From NCBI GenBank assembly GCA_029204225.1, contig CM055109.1:22406422-22470421 (forward strand): DNA of 64,000 nt, written 5' to 3'. The position numbers and the translations under genes are program-made. The DNA comes from Diphasiastrum complanatum (Eukaryota; Streptophyta; Lycopodiopsida; Lycopodiales; Lycopodiaceae). Shown here one piece after another: positions 23,436-32,856 of the stretch. A model generated the notes under the pieces. That model saw only the letters and a list, made by a program, of their open reading frames with translations, was not told where the DNA came from and made no database searches. The first letter of the stretch is position 1. Every line of letters starts with the position of its first letter.

Positions 23436-24165
23436 GTGGGACACCACAGTTGTACAACCCTTGAAGCAATTACGTACATCACGATAATACTGCATTCCAG
23501 CCATGAATACCGAGTTTGTGAGATTATTTCATTTCAGATGTTTCCTAATGAGACAGTTCAACAATACACCAGACGAATATTCGATCTGGTAAAAGGTATT
23601 GATCTACTGAGCCCAGAGACCATAATGCAAAACTACTATATCGGATTACTCGACAAGATGAAATCTGGTATGAAGAAGCCTGTTAAGAAGCCTAGAATTT
23701 GGAATATTGCGATTGAATTTTTGTGGTTTTGGATTAACGATGAAGACAAAATCGTTAATCCAATGCAACGAGAATCCCAAACCAACGCTAAATCCGGGTG
23801 TAACAATACTTCAAAGGCCAAATCCAGGGAATCCAAGCCCAAACAGACCTTAAGTTCAACAAGAGCCAGCGCTTAAGGTATCAAGGCCTTGCTCTCAAGC
23901 GGTACTATTGACTATTGAAGAAAGTCTTCAAGTGCAAGCTTATCATGAACACTTGGATAGACTAAGTAATCAACCAACCATGTTCTATCCGCAATACCAA
24001 TTGAGTGATCGCATGACAATGCCACTGGGAGCAGTTGTGCTAGTCTATGAGGAACAATATCAACCAACCTTATCTTGGGATCCTCTGCTAAATGGTGTCG
24101 ACTACCCAATTGTCGATGAACAAGGTTATCAGGGATGGCCACCAGACCCTTATGGGTATTATTAA
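23436..24165 (+). pseudogene. Gag-like relic of the LARD-type element
   Basis: An open stretch (23436-23873) holds a gag-like run: MFPNETVQQYTRRIFDLVK, then ETIMQNYYIGLLDKMKSG, and a Lys/Ser/Gln-rich tail. After a stop a second piece (23908-24162) gives a Pro/Tyr-rich end (DPLLNGVDYPI, WPPDPYGYY). No zinc knuckle or protease follows. Similarity to retrotransposon gag is by pattern only; it is too short and broken to be functional gag. Confidence 0.55.
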
Positions 24166-24335
24166 AAATCTGGCAAGCCCAGGTTCTTGCTGATCAACAA
24201 CCAATAAAGCCTCAGGTTTTATGTAAGCGATCACTTATCCACGCTTTTCCTGAAGTAGCTCATCACCGACAATAAACGTGTCGACAGCTCTCTTCCACAT
24301 CAAATGCAGGCAGGTGTCGTGGGACCGGCACCTCT

Positions 24336-24347
24336 TTAGGTGGGGAA
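24336..24347 (+). other. Polypurine tract of the LARD-type element
   Basis: TTAGGTGGGGAA lies just before the 3' LTR start at 24351, the expected position for the plus-strand primer. Confidence 0.65.
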
Positions 24348-24350
24348 TAT

Positions 24351-25086
<736 letters not shown>

Positions 25087-25153
25087 GAGCCTCTCTGCTT
25101 ACTAGTTTCGTCTCCTTTGTTCATTCCATTCATCCACCTGATTCCCCCAACAT

Positions 25154-25165
25154 TGGTATCAGAGC
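25154..25165 (+). other. Copia-type PBS-like motif
   Basis: TGGTATCAGAGC preceded by CCAACAT, which looks like an LTR end. An identical 12-mer lies 82 bp downstream at 25236-25247. They may be remnants of an old copia into which the LARD element inserted. No copia gag follows; gene A begins instead. Confidence 0.5.
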
Positions 25166-25259
25166 ATTCTGTTCTATACTTGCCAGTATTAGAGTGTTCT
25201 GTTATATCCTACCAATGATTCAGTGATCTCTTAGTTGGTATCAGAGCTCTAGCTAAGTA

Positions 25260-27551
25260 AACCGAGAGTCTACCTATTTCAATTACTGTCAAAATCTCTT
25301 CTACAGGTAACACTTCGTCTTCTTCATTCAACGAAGTTAGAGTCATTGACAAGTCTAACGAATCACTTCTACATCTGAAAGTTGAAACTCCGGATCCAGA
25401 GGAGGTCATAGAAAAAGACGAATTCGTGCATTCAAGTAAGTTATAGCTTATTTGGTACTGAAAATTGCTTGAAGTTTTTGATTTATTCATAATCACTAAT
25501 TTTCTTGTTTATTCATTTCAACTTTATGTTGATTTGCTTATTATATACTATTGTGAATACTATGAGTGCCCTAATTTCTACTAAAATTTTCATGAACATT
25601 ATGTTTGCAATGCAGATCAGCATTGGTTGTTGAAGACCATTTGGCCGATGAGATTTCAATTGGAAACTCACTAGGCTCTATCTTGACTTCTAAATCCATG
25701 AAATCAATGTTAAACAATAACAAAATGAAAAAGATTAAGGCATCAGTTACTGATAGCATTATGGATGAAGTTGGAAAAATATTAGACACCACATTGCTTA
25801 AGGGGGCATGTGACTTTTCTAGCATCAGTAGGGAAGCATATGCAACAGTGTTTAAGATGATAAAGTTTGCACAGGTAAATATTAAAAAGTTTCCAATCCC
25901 ACGACCATTTCATCTTAAAAAAAAGAGAGACATGTTAAACCATGGTATGCAGACAATAGTTGGTAATCCATCTCATATCAATGAAGTGTATTGCTCGAAA
26001 GGAGAAAGTCTAGCATATAACAATTCCAACAATTTATTTATTGACATTAATCAGTTATTAACATTCATCATAAATTTTTACGGTATTACAAATGAGAATG
26101 TCAATAACAAGTTGATAGTTGCTCTCAAGTTAGATGAGTCTGAAATTATGAAAGGACAAAAAATGGAAAGAGTCAGTCTCACAATCATGAATGGAGCACT
26201 TTCAAATTCAGAAGACTCAGAAGGCCTCAATTTCAGTGTTCAATCAGAAAATGATATCTGGTGGTTGGCAGCATTTTAGGTATAGCAGTTCCTTCGCATA
26301 ATAAATAGGGATAGTCATTCGAATATGGATTTCATATTTAAAATCTTCTTTGTGTTAATATTATGGGTGCTGAAAGAAGACCATAACATTCTCTCATGGA
26401 TAATTAATAGAACATCATATCCTGCCACCATAAAAAATCACATGGAGGGAGTTCCACTCAATATTCCTGGAATTGGCACTTTCAACATTGAATGGCATTT
26501 AGCAGGAGATCTGAAGACATTAAAATGTATGTTCAATGTATCTCATGGCGCTAACTCTAAACACCCTTGTTTGTACTACATGAAAATAACAAAAGACATG
26601 ACGAGTACAGGAATATCAAGAGATCGAAAAGATCCTAATTGAAAACCTGTACTACAGATTCCTCTACGAAATGTTCATAGCTGTACATTGCATGCAGAGG
26701 TGCATATTATAGAAAAAATAATATATCTTCACATCTTGTTTGCATGGAATTCCGAGCCAGAGGCCTCTGCTAAGGAAGCTATTTCCAGATTAGAGGATGT
26801 GTTGTCCAAAGCAGGCTTACATAAAGGCCACGTTAAAATAAAAAAAGACGACAAGTTATCAGGTAAAACAGGAAATATGCAAGCCGAGCATTGGAGGATC
26901 TAAAGCTCGAAGATTTTTATCAAATTATTTTGGCAAACAATCTAAGGTTCAATACACGGTTTGGAAAGAAATTATTGCAGCAACTCAAGATTTCGAAGAA
27001 GAAGGTTCTACTCGTATACACAAAGTAGAAGTTTGAAAAAAGTTAGACAACATGGTGAAATACTTGAGAAAAGATAAATTTTCAAATACTGATGTTCAAA
27101 TGATACATAAAACAAGCAATGAATTTGTGGATGCAGTTTAGAGTGCATGGGGTGTTGATCATATAACACGTTATATGGTAAGATTTTGATTTTACACTAC
27201 GATAGACAAATATGTGGGTACTGATTTATATTATGTTTTTATGACATGCAGCACATATTACGACATCATTCGACATTCTTTGCAAGAAATAGTGGAAGTC
27301 TTAGCATATTTTCATCGCAAGGAATGGAAAAATCTCATTGGCAAGCAAGAGCGTCATTTCTTAAAAGTACACAACATGGCGGGACTAGCACAAAAAACAG
27401 CTATACACTGCAACTTTTCCAATGGTTTTATAGAAGAATCCAAATTTGTCATCATACAAAATCGACGGATTATAAAAAATTTCAAAAAGCATGCAAATTT
27501 ATACAAGCCAGTGGGCTATTGACACACAATAAAATTTTTTATATTAAATAA
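25260..27551 (+). pseudogene. Gene A: decayed DDE transposase/RAG1-KDZ-like gene with introns
   Basis: A possible first exon (25260-25435) ends at a good donor (GTAAGT, 25436) with an acceptor at 25615. The main frame runs 25616-26903 apart from stops at 26277, 26283 and 26640. A frameshift near 26880 and stops at 27034 and 27139 follow. A 74-bp phase-0 intron (27178-27251) then joins RYM to HILRHHSTFF. Candidate catalytic sites are the Asp in LDES (near 26130) with ERVSLTIMN after it, the Asp of AGDLKTLK (26508) followed by SKHPCLYYMK, where one zinc cysteine has become Tyr, and the Glu of GMEKSHW (27327). These resemble blocks in RAG1-like and KDZ-like proteins, from memory. Most stops look like Trp or Gln codons mutated by transitions. 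Confidence 0.65.
27178..27251 (+). other. Intron in gene A
   Basis: GTAAGA...ACATGCAG, 74 bp, phase 0. Removing it joins two parts that together give the typical transposase block ending in GMEKSHW. Unlike retroelement genes, this gene was therefore spliced. Confidence 0.7.
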
Positions 27552-27581
27552 AAATATTTACAAAGTAAAATTCATCAGTAT

Positions 27582-28862
27582 CTATTCTGCTTCCGATATT
27601 TTTTTCAATGAAAGTTGCAAGTTAGAATCATGCAACAATTTTTTTCTTTCGTATGGATCCAATAGCTCATAGTTTTCATGCCTACTCAGATCAACGTAAG
27701 CAGCATACACTGCAAAATGAGATGATCTGAGCATGGAATTCACTGGTCCATATCCTAAAATTTTAACCGCAATAGTTTTCTTTACAAAATTATTTTATGC
27801 ACCTTATTAAAATTATGTCCTCCAAGAAAATGAGACAGTGCCTTGATTGTCATAATCATAGTTTCACCATGTTGATGAAACCTTGAATGGGCAACACTTA
27901 TCTCATTATTCTTGAAGGACTTTAGATAGTGCCCGAGTGCATGATCTCTTGAAAATTCTCTAACGGAAGATCTCTGCCCTCCTAGACGAATTGCGAAGTC
28001 ATCAAGGAAAATTGTTTCCTGAAATGATAAAAAAACAAAGTAAGCTCCAGTATATAATCTGACATAACAAATCTACTAGTACTTGATAAGAGACAAAAAT
28101 TTATGCATTTGGCTTTGTCTTCTATGATTACTGTCTCTCCATCAATATTATGTCCACCTTTCGATGTCAATATCGTTGGTGAATAGATAGTTGGCTGTGG
28201 AAATCCAAGTTGACTTTGGATTTTAAGAAACTCCTCCTCAGAAGGTAGATCATCTTCTTTGTTGCGCATTTCCTCCACAGCCATTTTCAAGCAATCTTTC
28301 CCTGAATAAAACTTATCATTATGTACATTGTCAACACCAGGGAGAAGATCATCAGCATCAAAATCAATTATATCTGAAAATTCATCAAGCTCTTTGTTCA
28401 AAATGCAAAGAGTCTCAGCTTCAGTGAAGTAAAAAAGATCCGATATATCCGATATTGTCAAAAAGGAATTATTATCTATATTATAAGTAGGCAAAGTGAT
28501 CAAAGATTTATCAAAAGGATAAAGGGTAGTGGGTGTTCTAGGGCCTATAAAAGTAGCCCTATTTTGAGCAGGATCAAAATCAGAACAATCATCTAAATTA
28601 ACACTCATATCAATAAAAAATGTATCTATATCTACAATCTTTGACTTCTCAGACTTTGTACCACTAGAAGAAGCTGTTTCAGAAGTGGAGGGCACAGAGT
28701 CCGAATCGTCAAAAAAATTTAACAAAAGAAAAAAAACAAAAGCAGACTGAAAATCAACAAATCTACATTTTTTATTATGAATTGGACACTCATCTACAAA
28801 CTTGAAATCATTATGTAACTTGGTAAACATTCTGTCAAGCTTAGCTTTATAGATATGTTGTC
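27582..28862 (-). pseudogene. Gene B: acidic protein with a weak histone-H4-like C-terminal segment
   Basis: Minus-strand gene tail to tail with gene A. The N-terminal part (28862-28110) has a Cys/His cluster (VDECPIHNKKC) and then a very acidic, Ser-rich stretch (SVNLDDCSDFD, DEFSDIIDFDADD). A new exon begins after an acceptor at about 28019 (ETIFLDDFAIRLGG). Within it, SVREFS, YLKSF, NNEIS and MTIKALSHFL fall in the order and rough spacing of histone H4 alpha-1, alpha-2 and alpha-3. One missing base near 27780 shifts to a frame giving KTIAVKILGYGPVNS and a Lys/Asp-rich end at the TAG near 27582. The donor of the intron is unclear. Function unknown; the H4 likeness is a weak visual match. 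Confidence 0.5.
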
Positions 28863-28974
28863 GAGTGCCACCAGGTCCTGATAATGAATCATTTCTTTAT
28901 TCTGAGATCTGAATAACGGAGTACTGAGCAAGGACTTAAATTTGAGATATATTTTAGAAAATGCCTCCACACCA

Positions 28975-28998
28975 GGGCCCTCAGTTATATAAGGCAGA
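28975..28998 (-). promoter_or_regulatory. TATA box of gene B
   Basis: Minus strand CCTTATATAACTGAGGGCCC, about 125 bp before the first likely codons of gene B. It resembles the core upstream of gene C (TATATATAAG then CCTCAGAG), so both divergent genes seem to share a core-promoter design. Confidence 0.55.
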
Positions 28999-29182
28999 AA
29001 AAAAGAAAAGGAGAAAAAAGAGATTTGAAATAGTCCAACCTATCATTAATACCAAATTTATTAAAAAAAAAAAACAAACTGGATTCAAAATTAGACATTT
29101 TAAACAAAAAGAACAGAACTGAAGTTCCAAATATCGCTCTCAGGTGCAAAGCCCAGGTTAGACAAGCACATCAAGGCAACGT

Positions 29183-29227
29183 GTGCTCGAGAGAGATATT
29201 GGATGCTGGAGTATCGGATCCGAGCGC
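29183..29227. promoter_or_regulatory. Inverted repeat H1 (pair 1)
   Basis: Left arm GTGCTCGAGAGAGATAT, right arm GTATCGGATCCGAGCGC; the arms pair imperfectly. Member of a family whose consensus arm is GCGCT(C/T)GA...GATAC. Confidence 0.7.
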
Positions 29228-29263
29228 AAGGACAAAGAGCAAGAAAGAAAAGAGTTACAAAAT

Positions 29264-29308
29264 GCGCTTGAATGCGATACCAGAGGATGCAGTATCGGAT
29301 CCAGGCAC
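29264..29308. promoter_or_regulatory. Inverted repeat H2 (pair 1)
   Basis: Arms GCGCTTGAATGCGATAC and GTATCGGATCCAGGCAC match at 13 of 17 positions when one is reversed. Starts 81 bp after H1. Confidence 0.75.
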
Positions 29309-29429
29309 ATAATAGTCAACGAGACGTAATGAGAACAAGCAGCGCGCTTGAAATCGATATCCGACAAAGCAATCATAAATTTGCGTGAAAATCCGATCCG
29401 AAAAAGACCTATTTATATAATAATTTTCA

Positions 29430-29669
29430 CACGTGTGGAGGAGAGACGAAGGAACACGTGTCAACAGGCGATTGGCCAAAGTAAATGTGCCGTACATTGA
29501 ATGATTGATTTGACATCTGCCACGTGCGACAATGACACACGTCGATATGGGATTCGGGCACGTGTCTCAGCCCACGTCTCCTCATAATTGGGTCATCATT
29601 TGTTGGTACGGACATTCCATGTGGTCTAATCATCTGACGACACGTGTCTCGGCCAATTTTTCACACGTG
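29430..29669. promoter_or_regulatory. Six CACGTG (G-box) sites, copy 1
   Basis: Perfect CACGTG at 29430, 29455, 29521, 29559, 29641 and 29664, plus CCCACGTC near 29571. G-boxes bind plant bZIP and bHLH factors; six in 240 bp is far above chance for AT-rich DNA. Confidence 0.75.
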
Positions 29670-29750
29670 CAAAAATTTGCAAAATTTCATTAAAAGAAGA
29701 AAGCAAACTGGATTCAAACCCCAGATCCGACACGCAAGACAAATCAACGT

Positions 29751-29795
29751 GCGCTCGAGAGAGATATTTGAAATTGGAGTATCGGATCCAAGTGC
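29751..29795. promoter_or_regulatory. Inverted repeat H3 (pair 2)
   Basis: Arms GCGCTCGAGAGAGATAT and GTATCGGATCCAAGTGC. Counterpart of H1 in the second tandem copy, 568 bp away. Confidence 0.7.
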
Positions 29796-29831
29796 AAGAA
29801 CAATGAGCATAAAAGAAAAGGGTAGCGAGAC

Positions 29832-29876
29832 GTGCTTGAATGCGATACCGGATGATGCAGTATCGGATCCAGGCGC
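29832..29876. promoter_or_regulatory. Inverted repeat H4 (pair 2)
   Basis: Arms GTGCTTGAATGCGATAC and GTATCGGATCCAGGCGC. Starts 81 bp after the previous inverted repeat. (Here H4 is only a label, not the histone.). Confidence 0.75.
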
Positions 29877-29992
29877 ATAATAGCCAACGTGATGTAAGCA
29901 AGCGGCGCGCTTGAAATCGATACCCGACAAAGGAATCGTGAATTTGCGTGAAAATCTGAGTCCAAAAAGACCTATGTATAAAAAAAAATTTG

Positions 29993-30141
29993 CACGTGTG
30001 GATGAGAGGGGAAGGAACACGTATCGACTTGTGATTTGCCTAATTAAATGCTCCGTACCTAGAATGATTGATCTGATATCTGGCACGTGCCAGAATGACA
30101 CGCATCGATTAGGGATTTGCGCACGTGTCTCAGCCCACGTG
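29993..30141. promoter_or_regulatory. Four CACGTG sites, copy 2
   Basis: CACGTG at 29993, 30084, 30122 and 30136; the last lies in CCCACGTGGCC, an ABRE-like context. Decayed versions (CACATGTG, ACACATGT) lie near 30200-30230 where copy 1 has intact boxes. Confidence 0.75.
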
Positions 30142-30240
30142 GCCTCATAATTGGGTCATCATTGTCAGTACGGACACTGCACATGGTCTAATCTTCTGAC
30201 GACACATGTCTCGACCATCTTTTCACATGTGCAAAAATTT

Positions 30241-30262
30241 CGTATATATAAGTCCTCAGAGT
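30241..30262 (+). promoter_or_regulatory. TATA box and start region of gene C
   Basis: GTATATATAAGTCCTCAGAG on the plus strand, about 350 bp before the presumed ATG of the histone gene. It closely resembles the gene B core on the other strand. Confidence 0.6.
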
Positions 30263-30394
30263 TTTCAATTTTTTTCGCAAAATTTTTGTTTTTAGCTCTC
30301 GATATCACTCTCAAGCGCACTCTTTCATCGTTATATATACTATAGGAACTCGCCCTCCCCCACTTCTATTTTGGTTTTCGGTTGCTAAAAAAGT

Positions 30395-30441
30395 GCGCTC
30401 AAGTTCGATACCACCTGCTGTGCAGTATCGCTTTCGAGCGC
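30395..30441. promoter_or_regulatory. Inverted repeat H5 (pair 3) in the 5' leader of gene C
   Basis: Arms GCGCTCAAGTTCGATAC and GTATCGCTTTCGAGCGC around a 13-base loop; 13 of 17 positions pair. If transcribed it could form an RNA stem. Confidence 0.75.
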
Positions 30442-30476
30442 GCATCGCTTATCTGCAAATAATCTCTGTAGATCTT

Positions 30477-30519
30477 GCGCTCAAAATCGATATTCAGTGA
30501 TGGTATTGATCTCAAGCGC
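30477..30519. promoter_or_regulatory. Inverted repeat H6 (pair 3) in the 5' leader of gene C
   Basis: Arms GCGCTCAAAATCGATA and TATTGATCTCAAGCGC, 12 of 16 positions paired, starting 82 bp after H5. The pair repeats the spacing of the two upstream pairs. Confidence 0.7.
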
Positions 30520-30598
30520 CCTTTCATCGCAAATTTTTTTGTTTTGATCCACTTTTGTTTTGTTCAAACTTCTTTTTGTTAATTTTCTTCTTCCGAGG

Positions 30599-31292
30599 AT
30601 GATAGCCAAGACCAAATCCACCGCCCATGCCATCACCATTGTATAGCCATCCATTCTCGTGTCCCCCCTGGTACTAGCCGTAGGCATGACAGGAAGCAAG
30701 TCTGGCTGAGGGAGATCAGAAAACTCCACAAATCAACTGAATTGTTGATCCCTAGAACTCCTTTTGGTCGATCTGTACGAAATGTCACTCTATCACTTGG
30801 GCTGAATGTTCGTTTTGTCGTGACAGCCATGCAGGCCTTGCAGGGTGCTGCAGAAGATTTTCTGTCCTAGTTTGTTGAGGATACTTGTCTTTTGGCAGTG
30901 CATGGTAAGTGTGTCACCATCATGCCAAAGGATTTCGTCATTCTCAAAAGGCTTCGGGACAGATATTCTGGTCTGCATGTTGATAATGCCAGCACCTTCA
31001 GAGACCTGCCTCTAGATAGAACCGACGTGCCTACTACCTCTAGGAGAAAGAGAAAACAGGCTACCCCAAAGAAGGCTGGATCTCAAAGGCTAGTTACTTC
31101 CCTTCCTCCTAGACGTATCCTGGCCAAGAGACCCCGTATTTTTTTGAGCTCTGAGTCAGATGCTGGAGAATCTGACTCAGATCGAGAATCTTCTCCTAGT
31201 CCTCCTCATGTTATTCGTCCAGCTCCTCAGCAGGTTTCATCACCAAAAGTGTTGATTACCCAAGAGGAGCTAGAACAAAATAACAGAGAAAT
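30599..31292 (+). pseudogene. Gene C exon 1: divergent histone H3 (CENH3-like) with C-terminal extension
   Basis: A short H3-like tail starts at the ATG at 30599 (AKTKSTA, compare the H3 start ARTKQTA). It stops at a TAG and shifts frame before 30652. From there one frame gives the whole histone fold: LREIRKLHKSTELLIP (alpha-N), TPFGRSVRNVT (alpha-1), MQALQGAAEDFL (alpha-2), FVEDTCLLAVHGKCVT and IMPKDFVILKRLRDR (alpha-3). LLIP, AAED and MPKDF are typical of plant CENH3, but loop 1 has canonical H3 length. One TAG (30868-30870) interrupts alpha-2. The frame continues about 100 residues past the fold with a basic patch (SRRKRKQATPKKAG) and Ser/Asp/Glu-rich DNA, unlike normal H3. A donor GTAAAT follows at 31293. 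Either a recent pseudogene or a few point changes from function. Confidence 0.85.
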
Positions 31293-31365
31293 TTGTAAAT
31301 ATTGTTTCCACTTCTGTTTTCGCTCTTGTACATAATCTTTTTGTGAGAATTCCATACAATCCAGC

Positions 31366-31857
31366 CCAGGTTTTTTTTATTCTAACCATTATAATCAATA
31401 CAAGGCCTACCTAGCTAACAAAATTGATCTTCTCCACAACTATTTTGATTTTTTTCTTCCAGATACACGTAGAAGCTTTAGATTAGGTCCCAAATTTTGT
31501 GCCGAGCTAAAAGATAAGACCTCAGAAATTTCAGATGCAATCGTAGAGGCCGAAGTTTCTTTTTTACAGAATAGTATTAGTTTGATTCCCATGGTACATT
31601 TTTTGTAGTTAGTCCATTTTCATGAGAGCGGTAAAGGCGAAAGAAGCCAATTTTGAGAAGGTTGTCTATTTTATCGAGTGTAGTCCTTTGGCGAAAGTTT
31701 ATTTGATTCCATATAAAAATAAGTAAGGATTGCTCTTTTGTTTTTGTTGTCTTAATCTGGATTGTTGCATGCCTCATTGCTTTAATAAGAATGGAATTTT
31801 TTCAGAAATATGAATTTAACAATATTTGTATCTTGGGTGTTGCAGTCGGCATTGTAG
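31366..31857 (+). pseudogene. Gene C downstream exons (coiled-coil-like tail)
   Basis: After an acceptor at about 31366 an open stretch gives YNQYKAYLANKIDLLHNYF, then SEISDAIVEAEVSFLQNS, helical and possibly coiled-coil. A second short exon near 31617-31722 (AVKAKEANFEKVVYF) ends at the donor GTAAGG (31723). A third begins after TTTTTTCAG at 31806 and reaches a TAG at 31855. Splice sites are plausible, which argues for a real spliced gene extending the H3 protein; the exon joins are inferred by eye. Confidence 0.45.
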
Positions 31858-32120
31858 CCTAAATATTTTTATTGTAAAGATAAATAAGGAGGGAGTATCA
31901 AATTTTCTATGTGTAAAATTAAACTCAGCTGCAAATACACATAGAAAATTTGATTCTCTACTTCATGATGTCGTTCGGGAAATATCGACAACGGCAACTT
32001 CAATTGGAGATATAACCATTAAATCTCTCAAGGCATATTGAATTTATCTCTGATATGCACGTATTCCTTTTTTAATTCAAATGTATCATCATAGCATAAA
32101 TTAAATTTCGGTCATAATAT
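31858..32120. other. Right flank of the A-B-C cluster; no clear terminal repeat
   Basis: A short open piece (about 31890-32041, NKEGVSNFLCVKLNSAAN) may be another fragment of the cluster. I found no inverted repeat matching the left side near 25087-25260. Confidence 0.35.
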
Positions 32121-32856
32121 TGTTGAATTCACACGTGTGAATTGTCCACAACATGTACTTGTGATCTCCTAAGGTGTGTAGATGCACCAAGATCAAGACT
32201 AGATTGAGATTCAAGATCAATCTTAGATCTTACGGCAAAAACACACTACTACATGCATTCGATCACTTCCAACTCTCACTCACACGTGTGGGAAGTATTC
32301 AAAAAAATTTCTAAGTAAAAACAAGCTGCTCTCCTCGAGTAGAGAGAGAAAAAGCATCATGAGCTCTCGGGTAGAGAGAGAAAGCTAGAAATCCAATAAC
32401 ACTCAAAATCCATATAATCACCAAATCAATTAGCTTCAAAATGAGGAGTACAATGATACTAGTAGATCCACGAGCTACCACTATGATTAACTATGATTGG
32501 ACCATACTTTGTCACCTCTTAATCCTATTGGACCATTGATCCATGCACCTCTTAATTTTATTGGACTATATTCAAGCACACCTCAATTTCCTATTGGACC
32601 TCACATGGTTCCACCTCTAAATCCTATTGGACCTCTTGGAATTCATCAAACAAAAGCATTACACTTGTCTACACTCTAATTGGCACGAGTTTAGCCTCTC
32701 ACTCTATTTTGGCTCAATAGTGGCATTACAAGTGGAAATGCATAATTTGCTATCTATGCCAAATTTGTTCCTATCAACATCCTACACCTAGATGTTTGAT
32801 GTAAAAAACATAAAACCCTTATATCTAACATAGATAATCTTTTTCAATTCTTCACA
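32121..32856 (-). repeat. 3' LTR of a truncated minus-strand copia
   Basis: Minus strand runs from TGTGAAGAATTGAAAAAG at 32856 to CACACGTGTGAATTCAACA at 32121, 736 bp. Clearly the same LTR family as 47838-48574 and 53339-54075, with more differences. Confidence 0.9.

Larger units (their letters stand above)
29050..30240. repeat. Two tandem copies of a promoter unit of about 565 bp
   Basis: Copy 1 is about 29050-29680 and copy 2 about 29681-30240. Shared landmarks in order: ACTGGATTCAAA, CGCTCGAGAGAGATATT, GAATGCGATACC, GCAGTATCGGATCCAGG, CGCGCTTGAAATCGATA, AATTTGCGTGAAAATC, CACGTGTGGA, CACGTGTCTCAGCCCACGT, CCTCATAATTGGGTCATCA and TCTGACGACAC. Landmarks recur about 560-568 bp apart. The repeat fills the space between divergent genes B and C, so it is most likely regulatory. 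A stretch of about 60 bp is present only in copy 1. Confidence 0.85.

Noticed and set aside
29183-30519. CRISPR array
   Set aside because: Repeats are paired palindromes in a plant promoter region with unequal spacing between pairs; no cas genes.
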